Positions 1 through 5,890 of a stretch of 8,462 nucleotides of DNA are shown here, piece after piece. The stretch spans positions 1-8,462 of the forward strand of contig CALCEF010000213.1 in the NCBI GenBank assembly GCA_937901365.1, given 5' to 3'. The position numbers and the translations under genes were made by a program. The stretch is from an uncultured euryarchaeote (GTDB taxonomy: Archaea > Thermoplasmatota > Poseidoniia > Poseidoniales > Thalassarchaeaceae). Position 1 is the first letter of the stretch; every line of letters starts with the position of its first letter. The notes beneath the pieces are model-generated. The model saw only the letters and a list, made by a program, of their open reading frames with translations. It did no database searches and had not been told where the DNA came from.

Positions 1-1886
1 CTCAGCGATTTCAATTGGCGGCCCACATTTCGATCTTCAGCGTCAAATCCTTCAGGGCACGAACCCGACAACAATACTGCCGTGTTGGCATCGTTGTAGA
101 ATGCGTTCGCGAAGGCAGATACTGGATGTTCTGGATTTCTAGGCACTCCTGGGTACTTGTTCGCGGGTTTACCCGATTTGCTAATCGCTTCAACCGTTGA
201 ATTGACTTCAGCCGGTTCGACCAAATGCGTGAGGATCCCAAGAGCATCGGCGGTTTTTGAGTCTACGAAATTTCCAGCAAGAACTGCCCACCTAGCTGCT
301 TCGATTCCACAAATGCGGACCGTGCGTTGTGTGCCACCCAATCCTGGATAGATTCCAATACTGGTTTCGGGGAAGCGGAATTGGCTGCGACGGGTACCGA
401 CGCGGAAATCACAAGCCAAAGCCAGTTCAAGTCCCCCGCCGAGTGCCAAACCGGTCGTCAGAGCAATTGTCGTCTTCGAACTATTCTCCAACTTGTTTAG
501 GACATCATGACCATTGGCGGTGAACTCATAAATTTCAGGGAATGAATTGGCGCGAATTTTGTCGACAAAGAACTTCACATCCGCTCCTGCAACGAAGGCT
601 TTCCCGGCCCCTTCAAGCACGATGGTTGTCACAGACGAATCAGAGTTTAAGTCATCCAAAACGGCCCCCAATTGGGCGACCAGCGTCTCATTGAGGGCAT
701 TCATCGCTTCGGGCCGATTGAGCCGTACGGTCGCAATGCCACCTGTTTGGACCACATCGACGAAGTTGAATTCCCAACCATGGCCCGTTTCTGCCTTCAT
801 TGCGAAAAATGGCGGCAGATCAAATTCAGCAAGTTCAGCATATGCATTCGCCATTCGATATGCTTCAGAGAGGCCTAGTGAATTCATGATTTCAAAGGGC
901 CCGTTCATCCAACGAAGACCGACCTTTGCACCTCGATCTACATCCTCCATCGAGCAGATTTCCTCGGCAACAATTTGCGAAGCAACAGCAAACACTTGTC
1001 CAAGCAGGCGCTCAGAGATGATTTTGGCCGCTTCTGTATCACACTCAGTATCCTCATCAATTTCCCACATCGCACCTGCATCGACGAGTTCTTGCAAACT
1101 CTTGGCACCCGTATATCGTGGCGTGTCCAGTTGTTCTGCAAGATAATTGGTCGAATGAAGAGCGATGGGCGGCCCTGTCAGGTTCATCAACGCGAAAGGA
1201 CCCATACCAATGTCAAACGCTGCGCATGCTACAGCATCGATTTGGGCCGTGGTGCCCACGCCCTCTTCTAGGAGTAAACAGGCTTCGTTGAGCCAAGGTA
1301 CGAAGAATCGGTTGACAACAAATCCAGGTCGGTCTTTGCAAACGATGACCACCTTTCCAAGCATCTTGCAGTACTGCTCGACGCGAGCAATTGTTTCATC
1401 GCTAGACAACTCCGAAGGAATCACTTCGACCAATCGGTTTTTTGCGGGATGATAGAAGAAATGCAAACCGACAAATCGATCGGGGCGCGCAGTTGCTTCA
1501 GCCAAAGCATTGACACTGAGAGATGATGTGTTGGATGCAAGGATCGTATCCTCACCACAGGCTTCGTCTAGTGTATTGAATACCGCAGTTTTGATGTCAA
1601 AATCTTCGAAAACTGCTTCGATGACCAAATCGGTATCCGCAGCGACATTTTCGACGCCGACAACCCCAGTAATACGGTCCTGAATCTCCTCGACCTGCGC
1701 TTCTGAGAAAATACGGCGTTCGACCGCTTCACCCAATAGCTTTGCAATCGTGCTTTGTCCTCGGTCGACCCATTGCTGTTCACGGTCGACCATTTGTACG
1801 GGAAATTGCTCTTGTGCGGTCTTTTGAGCGATTCCGCTACCCATGTTTCCTGCACCGACAATTGCGACGGTCTCAATCGGCTTCAT
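1..1886 (-). CDS. Bifunctional 3-hydroxyacyl-CoA dehydrogenase / enoyl-CoA hydratase (C-terminus cut by window)
   Basis: The frame is open from ATG at 1886 to the window edge, giving 628 visible residues. Residues 4 to about 185 are an NAD-binding domain with G11-x-G13-x-x-G16 and D34 ending the second strand, which favours NAD+. His142, Glu154 and Asn192 have the spacing of the family's catalytic residues (12 and 50 apart). Residues about 187-345 are the dehydrogenase C-terminal domains. Residues about 375 onward are a crotonase domain with oxyanion-hole A433-G-A-D, and Glu487 and Glu507, twenty apart like the two catalytic glutamates of enoyl-CoA hydratase. The enzyme should hydrate trans-2-enoyl-CoA and oxidise the (S)-3-hydroxyacyl-CoA to 3-ketoacyl-CoA in the cytoplasm, in beta-oxidation or C4-acyl-CoA metabolism. 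The domain order is opposite to bacterial FadB and matches archaeal fusions of about 650 residues, so perhaps 20-35 residues are missing. No clear ribosome site precedes the ATG. Chain-length preference cannot be read from sequence. Confidence 0.95.
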   Translation of the reverse strand, partial: MKPIETVAIVGAGNMGSGIAQKTAQEQFPVQMVDREQQWVDRGQSTIAKLLGEAVERRIFSEAQVEEIQDRITGVVGVENVAADTDLVIEAVFEDFDIKTAVFNTLDEACGEDTILASNTSSLSVNALAEATARPDRFVGLHFFYHPAKNRLVEVIPSELSSDETIARVEQYCKMLGKVVIVCKDRPGFVVNRFFVPWLNEACLLLEEGVGTTAQIDAVACAAFDIGMGPFALMNLTGPPIALHSTNYLAEQLDTPRYTGAKSLQELVDAGAMWEIDEDTECDTEAAKIISERLLGQVFAVASQIVAEEICSMEDVDRGAKVGLRWMNGPFEIMNSLGLSEAYRMANAYAELAEFDLPPFFAMKAETGHGWEFNFVDVVQTGGIATVRLNRPEAMNALNETLVAQLGAVLDDLNSDSSVTTIVLEGAGKAFVAGADVKFFVDKIRANSFPEIYEFTANGHDVLNKLENSSKTTIALTTGLALGGGLELALACDFRVGTRRSQFRFPETSIGIYPGLGGTQRTVRICGIEAARWAVLAGNFVDSKTADALGILTHLVEPAEVNSTVEAISKSGKPANKYPGVPRNPEHPVSAFANAFYNDANTAVLLSGSCPEGFDAEDRNVGRQLKSL

Positions 1887-1982
1887 GGCCGTTCGACCCA
1901 AATACGCTTCATGAATTCAACGGAGGAGCCGAGAGGGATGAAGCATCAGATTCAACACCCCCTTCTTGTCGTAGGTGCCCAC
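1887..1982. promoter_or_regulatory. Divergent intergenic region
   Basis: This 96-base gap separates the minus-strand acyl-CoA enzyme from the plus-strand EF-hand gene and must hold both promoters. A weak A/T-rich stretch at 1899-1905 is the only TATA-like candidate on the plus strand. No convincing element is visible for the minus gene. If the EF-hand protein starts at 1911 or 1938 instead of 1983, part of this stretch is coding. Confidence 0.4.
1973..1977 (+). promoter_or_regulatory. Ribosome binding site (AGGTG) supporting the start at 1983
   Basis: AGGTG lies 5 bases before ATG 1983, in the same register as the GGTG part of the strong sites ahead of 5890 and 7020. A competing GGAGG at 1922-1926 lies 11 bases before ATG 1938, so the start is not settled. 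Confidence 0.4.
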
Positions 1983-3248
1983 ATGGTCTCGGAGTCCGAC
2001 TTCATCGCCGCCTTCCAAGCATATCACGATGCATTGCAAGACCCAGCAGCAAAAGTCGAGTCGATCCGACCCCTCGTCAACGAGCATTTGGAGCAACTCA
2101 TCGGCCGTTTACCGGGTGCTACAGTTCAAAATGCTGCTCGGCAACGAGCGATGACCGAGTTGGATCGAATTGAAGATATGGCCAAGGAAAAGGCGGTCGA
2201 AGTAGCCGCTGAAGTCGAGAAAGCGGAAACCGAAGTACGGGAAAAAGTAGCAGAAGTAACCGCCCGCCCAACCGTTTTTGTTGAACCAGAAAATCCAGAG
2301 GTAGGATCTGCTTTTACGGTCGGTTTTTCTGGTAGTTCAGGAGATCCACACGCATGGATTGGAATCTATTCAGCAGGGGCATCCCATGCTGAGCATGGCA
2401 GTAACTGGTTGTATGTGGGGGGCACCCAACAACCAAGAGAAGGAAAAGTTGCAGGGTCTGTCACATTTATTGGAGATCAGTACGTTGCTGGTGATTACGA
2501 GGCTCGTTTGTTTAGAAATAATGGCCATGAATTGATGGCTTCGATCTCATTTACAATTTCGGCTCAACCCGAACCAGAACCGGAGCCAGAGCCTGAACCT
2601 GAGCCTGAACCTGATGAGCCAGCAGACGCTTTGATGGAAGCGTTCAGCGTTTTTGACCGAGATGGAAACGGCGTAATCGACATCGATGAATTGCGCCACA
2701 TGATGGTCGCATTGGGTGAAAACCTGTCAGAGGATGAAATTCGAGCGACCCTCGCAGAAGCTGATGCAGATGGTGATGGGGTCATTAATTTCGAGGAATT
2801 CAAGGTCATCATGCTCATGGATCGAAGTGGTCCGGAGGCCGTGGAAGCAGAACCTGAAGAAGAGCCTGAACCCGAGCCCGAAGCAGAACCTGAACCCGAA
2901 GAAGAACCCGAGGTAATCACCGCCTCATCGGGCCTAAGCATTGCCGACGTATCTGATCACTTAGACACACTCAAATTGTTTGGTGATAAGCGCCGATACA
3001 TCGAAAGTTTGAGTGATGAAGTATTCGATTTCACTCTCAAAATTGAGAAGATGGAGAAAACCATTGGGATCGGTTTGGCCGATGAATTCCGAGGGGGGGA
3101 GACCTGCATAGGTACCGTCGACGAAATCGGTGTTGGAGTACGAATGCCGAACACCATGGATTTGCACGTCGGAAAAGAGGTCTTTGTCGAAGCCAAATTG
3201 CTTGAATATAGATCTGTTGTCAAGCGATTCGAATTTGAACATCTCTGA
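1983..3248 (+). CDS. Mosaic protein with coiled coil, Ig-like sheet domain, calmodulin-like EF-hand pair and unknown C-terminal domain
   Basis: The product is 421 residues from ATG 1983; in-frame ATGs at 1938 and 1911 would add 15 or 24. Residues 1-95 are helical, ending in a charged Glu/Lys/Val-rich stretch (about 58-93) that looks like a coiled coil. Residues 97-194 form a predicted beta-sandwich with a WIGIY motif and a closing YEARLF strand, resembling SKICH-like Ig folds. A Pro-Glu linker (195-213) leads to an EF-hand pair at 221-280, with 12-residue loops at 225-236 (DRDGNGVIDIDE) and 261-272 (DADGDGVINFEE). All usual calcium ligand positions are filled, including the final Glu of each loop. 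A second Glu/Pro linker spans about 286-311. Residues 318-421 are a helix-then-strand domain I do not recognise. No signal peptide or membrane helix is seen, so a cytoplasmic calcium-responsive protein is the simplest reading. The longer frame back to 1755 overlaps the acyl-CoA gene and is not credible. Confidence 0.85.
   Translation: MVSESDFIAAFQAYHDALQDPAAKVESIRPLVNEHLEQLIGRLPGATVQNAARQRAMTELDRIEDMAKEKAVEVAAEVEKAETEVREKVAEVTARPTVFVEPENPEVGSAFTVGFSGSSGDPHAWIGIYSAGASHAEHGSNWLYVGGTQQPREGKVAGSVTFIGDQYVAGDYEARLFRNNGHELMASISFTISAQPEPEPEPEPEPEPEPDEPADALMEAFSVFDRDGNGVIDIDELRHMMVALGENLSEDEIRATLAEADADGDGVINFEEFKVIMLMDRSGPEAVEAEPEEEPEPEPEAEPEPEEEPEVITASSGLSIADVSDHLDTLKLFGDKRRYIESLSDEVFDFTLKIEKMEKTIGIGLADEFRGGETCIGTVDEIGVGVRMPNTMDLHVGKEVFVEAKLLEYRSVVKRFEFEHL
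2568..2616 (+). repeat. Pro-Glu hexanucleotide repeat (linker 1)
   Basis: Tandem CCN-GAR codons encode seven Pro-Glu pairs followed by Pro-Asp-Glu. Synonymous third positions vary between copies, so selection on the protein is likelier than recent slippage. The stretch probably forms an extended, stiff acidic linker between the Ig-like domain and the EF-hand pair. Confidence 0.8.
2643..2822 (+). other. Calmodulin-like EF-hand pair (domain within the 1983-3248 CDS)
   Basis: Residues 221-280 carry two canonical EF-hands with loops DRDGNGVIDIDE and DADGDGVINFEE, joined by ELRHMMVALGENLSEDEI. Loop and linker both match the C-lobe of eukaryotic calmodulin as I recall it, at roughly half of 60 positions with no gaps. 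This is a true paired EF-hand lobe rather than a dockerin or an isolated calcium loop. Confidence 0.9.
2850..2913 (+). repeat. Glu/Pro-rich repeat (linker 2)
   Basis: A second degenerate tandem of Glu-Pro, Glu-Ala and Glu-Glu codons follows the EF-hand pair and mirrors linker 1, so the calcium-binding lobe is held between two acidic tethers. Confidence 0.75.
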
Positions 3249-3262
3249 ATGTTAAATTCAGA
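3244..3262. repeat. Inverted repeat spanning the stop codon of the EF-hand gene
   Basis: TCTGAAT at 3244-3250 and ATTCAGA at 3256-3262 are perfect 7-base arms around a 5-base loop. The left arm contains the TGA stop at 3246-3248, and the right arm ends 26 bases before the TATA box of the next operon. It could be an operator, a weak RNA hairpin or chance. No T-tract follows, so an intrinsic terminator is not well supported. Confidence 0.35.
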
Positions 3263-3288
3263 TTGTCAAATCAATGTACCAACTGGCA

Positions 3289-3295
3289 TTATAAT
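3289..3295 (+). promoter_or_regulatory. Archaeal TATA box of the three-gene surface operon
   Basis: TTATAAT is centred 25 bases before ATG 3317, the spacing at which archaeal transcription usually begins. No Shine-Dalgarno sequence lies before that ATG. Both facts suggest that transcription starts at or next to the start codon, giving a leaderless messenger. An upstream in-frame TTG at 3263 would precede the TATA box and is therefore unlikely to be the real start. Confidence 0.6.
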
Positions 3296-3316
3296 CACCC
3301 CTTGATTCGCGAAATC

Positions 3317-5890
3317 ATGCGGCTGCGTGCAATCGTATTGAGTCTCTTATTGTTGGCCCTTTCAGGAGCCAATCTTGTTGATGCCAATTCAAGTGGAAAG
3401 TATCAGAGTGCATCCGGTTGTAGTTGCCATTATGGTGGAAGCGCAACGGTTTCTATGTCAGGTCAACCAGCAACATACACTGCTGGCCAAACCTATACTC
3501 TTTCGATATCAGTTAGTGGTGGCGTTTCAGGTAGTGCTGGAGGATTCAGCCTTGAAGTGGATAAAGGAACTCTATCCACTGGCGGCGTTGGAATCATGGC
3601 GGTCAAGGTGAATGCTGCGGGCAATAGCGCCACTCATACGACCTCAAGTTACAGGAGTTGGAGTGTAGATTGGACCGCGCCTTCATCGGGTTCGGGAACC
3701 ACCTCATTCGCCCTTGCTGGACTTACTGCGAATGGAAATAATGCAAACACTGGAGACGCACATGGAACAGCAACTTTTCAGGTGCCAGAAGGCGGAAGTC
3801 CACCTCCAAACAACCCTCCTTCCGCCTCCAATTTACAATTGACACCATCCAATCCAACCGTCTTGACCGGATTGGCATTGTCCTACTCATACAATGATGC
3901 AGATGGAGATGCAGAATCAGGCACAACGATACGTTGGTACAATAACGGCACATTGGATTCCTCAAAGGACGACCAGATGTCGATATCAGTGGTCAAGGGA
4001 GATTCTTGGTCCGTCGAAGTCACCCCCTCTGATGGACAGGACGCAGGTACCATGGTCAGTGCCGGCCCCGTCATTGTTGGCAATGCTCCCCCACAGGCCC
4101 AAAGTGTGCAGTTGACACCAACAAGTCCCGACGAAACCAGTACATTGAGCGCCTCTTACCAATACAGTGACCCCGATCAAGATCCTGAATCGGGCACATC
4201 GATTGTGTGGTATTTAGATGGAACTCGAGTTGCAGAATTGGATGATGCATCAGCCGTCTCCAGCCTCATGACCCGTTCAGGCGATCAATGGCACTTCGCT
4301 GTGACACCGCACGACGGTAGTGATGCAGGTACTGAAGTTTTGAGCAACATGGTTGTCATCGGTTCATCGAATAATGCTCCAATTGTCTCTTCAGCTCTCA
4401 TTGGACCGAGTTCACCCGCAACAGACGCTGATTTAGATGCGGTGTGGACCTTTGTAGATACAGACGATGGCGATACTCAATTGGACTTTGAAATAGAGTG
4501 GTACAGAGATGGAGTTCATGTTCCTGAGTATGATGACCTAGACCAACTACCACATACAGCCACCTCCAGAGGGGAGGTTTGGCATTACACTGTAATCGTG
4601 TCAGATGGAATCGATTGGAGCAATCTTACATCTTCTCAGAGCGTGACCATCATCAATACCGCACCCATGGTTACCGATGTTTTGCTCAGCCCTGAAAATC
4701 CAACCTCTTCTGACGACATTAGCATCTTTGCCAATTATAGTGACCTTGATGGTGATGTCGAAGCCAATCCGACCGTACGATGGTATCGTGATGGACAATT
4801 GCAAAGTCAATTGGCGAACAATCTGGTGATTTCTGCTTCAGAAACGAATCGCGGCGAAGTCTGGATGGCACGATACACACCGAATGATGGAACTTCAATG
4901 GGTTCAGAAACCCAATCCACTACCGTCACAATTGGAAACTCATTGCCGGGAATATCTTCGATTTCATTGACTGAAGATCCAACCGCACTCTCCCCACTCG
5001 ATCTCATTCTTGGAGGGCTGCCCTATGATACTGACAACGATGAAATTGCATTGCACATCCAATGGATGAGAGATGGCTTCCACGTGAGTGCACTTGACAA
5101 TGCCACATCGGTTTCAACCGAATGGCTGGCTGTTGGGCAATCTTGGACAGTTTCTTTGCAGATTTCCGATGGATTTGGAATCAGTCCAAAAATCACAAGT
5201 GAAGATGCAGTGATTGTCAATCTAATGCCCACAGCACAATTTGCTGTTGGTGAAACGGTGCTCATTGAAGCCATGACCAATTTCGATGCATCACTTTCAT
5301 CAGATTCAGATGGCGAAATTGTGGCTTGGTTTTGGAACATTGGCACCGATTCCTATGTCGGTGAAGAAATTTCTGTAATTCTCACAGATCCTAACACAGT
5401 GGTCAATCTCACTGTCATTGACTCAAATGGTGGTTCAAGTAGTGTTGAACAGATTGTTGCTGCGGCTTGGGGGCCTGTAGCTTCTAATCTAGAAGCCAGC
5501 GTATCAAATGGTGATGTTAACCTCAATTGGGATTGGGAAGGGGATGAGACCACATTTACCGTATGGCGAACCCATGAACCCATTTTCCATTCTAGTGGCC
5601 TACTAGAAATTGAATCCGTGGGCCAAACCAATGCCACATCTTGGTCAGAACCATTGCATCTTGTTGGCACTTACCACTACACTGTCACCGCAGATGTTGG
5701 TGAGGTTCACAATCCACGTATCTCTAGCAATACGGTGAGTATTGCTTTGGAAGTCTCACAAATGCCTGAGATCGACCCTGCTGGAGACAGTTCGCTTGGA
5801 ACTACGCTGACTTCGATGTTTGCCTTTTTGCTGATTTTTTGTGCGTTGGCAACCGCGCTTCTTGAACGCTTTCTAGGGAGGGGTGCCTAA
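3317..5890 (+). CDS. Exported membrane-anchored Ig-repeat protein with CxCH motif and Reeler/choice-of-anchor-V-like domain
   Basis: The product is 857 residues. Residues 1-23 are a signal peptide (MRLR, then a Leu-rich core). C35-S-C37-H38 follows within about 12 residues of the probable mature end. Residues about 40-160 are a Gly/Ser-rich sheet domain with a WSVDWTAP strand, resembling the Reeler/choice-of-anchor-V group. Five tandem Ig-like repeats begin near residues 166, 256, 353, 447 and 541. Each has a core of the type Y-x-D-x-D-x-D followed by a W-Y/M-x-D/N-G strand. Residues 635 to about 714 look PKD-like, and about 716-815 are fibronectin-III-like (LNWDWEGDETTFTVWR). A C-terminal helix (about 831-850) followed by Arg residues anchors it with the body outside. 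Several N-x-S/T sites suggest N-glycosylation. It is translationally coupled to the next gene (TAATG). Whether C35/C37/H38 bind haem c, a metal or form a disulphide cannot be decided from sequence. Confidence 0.85.
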   Translation: MRLRAIVLSLLLLALSGANLVDANSSGKYQSASGCSCHYGGSATVSMSGQPATYTAGQTYTLSISVSGGVSGSAGGFSLEVDKGTLSTGGVGIMAVKVNAAGNSATHTTSSYRSWSVDWTAPSSGSGTTSFALAGLTANGNNANTGDAHGTATFQVPEGGSPPPNNPPSASNLQLTPSNPTVLTGLALSYSYNDADGDAESGTTIRWYNNGTLDSSKDDQMSISVVKGDSWSVEVTPSDGQDAGTMVSAGPVIVGNAPPQAQSVQLTPTSPDETSTLSASYQYSDPDQDPESGTSIVWYLDGTRVAELDDASAVSSLMTRSGDQWHFAVTPHDGSDAGTEVLSNMVVIGSSNNAPIVSSALIGPSSPATDADLDAVWTFVDTDDGDTQLDFEIEWYRDGVHVPEYDDLDQLPHTATSRGEVWHYTVIVSDGIDWSNLTSSQSVTIINTAPMVTDVLLSPENPTSSDDISIFANYSDLDGDVEANPTVRWYRDGQLQSQLANNLVISASETNRGEVWMARYTPNDGTSMGSETQSTTVTIGNSLPGISSISLTEDPTALSPLDLILGGLPYDTDNDEIALHIQWMRDGFHVSALDNATSVSTEWLAVGQSWTVSLQISDGFGISPKITSEDAVIVNLMPTAQFAVGETVLIEAMTNFDASLSSDSDGEIVAWFWNIGTDSYVGEEISVILTDPNTVVNLTVIDSNGGSSSVEQIVAAAWGPVASNLEASVSNGDVNLNWDWEGDETTFTVWRTHEPIFHSSGLLEIESVGQTNATSWSEPLHLVGTYHYTVTADVGEVHNPRISSNTVSIALEVSQMPEIDPAGDSSLGTTLTSMFAFLLIFCALATALLERFLGRGA
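3812..5218 (+). repeat. Five tandem Ig-like protein repeats of 90-97 residues
   Basis: Repeat units begin at 3812, 4082, 4373, 4655 and 4937, each opening with Asn and a Pro two or three residues on. The lengths are 90, 97, 94, 94 and 94 residues. Shared positions are an early L-x-P-x-x-P type turn, an acidic D-x-D cluster, a Trp-Tyr or Trp-Met strand with Asp/Asn-Gly, and (less clearly in the last) a W plus DG strand pair near the end. The DNA copies have diverged, so these are old domain duplications rather than recent tandem DNA repeats. Confidence 0.85.
5877..5885 (+). promoter_or_regulatory. Ribosome binding site for the CxxxCH protein
   Basis: GGAGGGGTG lies within the last codons of the upstream gene. 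Its GGAGG core is 8 bases ahead of ATG 5890. The upstream TAA and this ATG share one base (TAATG), indicating coupled translation. Confidence 0.8.

Noticed and set aside
547..1146. Plus-strand open frame of 199 residues
   Set aside because: It lies wholly opposite the acyl-CoA enzyme gene, has Ser/Ala/Thr-rich composition with no motif, and is explained as a shadow of the strongly supported minus-strand frame.
1755..1982. Upstream extension of the EF-hand gene back to 1755
   Set aside because: It would overlap the start of the divergent acyl-CoA gene by more than 130 bases, and its residues look like an antisense translation. ATGs at 1983, 1938 or 1911 are more credible.
2564..2941. Minus-strand frame with a long Ser-Gly repeat
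   Set aside because: The repeat is simply the complement of the Pro-Glu and EF-hand coding sequence.
3263..3316. TTG start at 3263 adding 18 residues before the signal peptide
   Set aside because: It precedes the TATA box and would bury the signal peptide behind a polar His/Asn-rich extension. ATG 3317 gives a textbook signal peptide.
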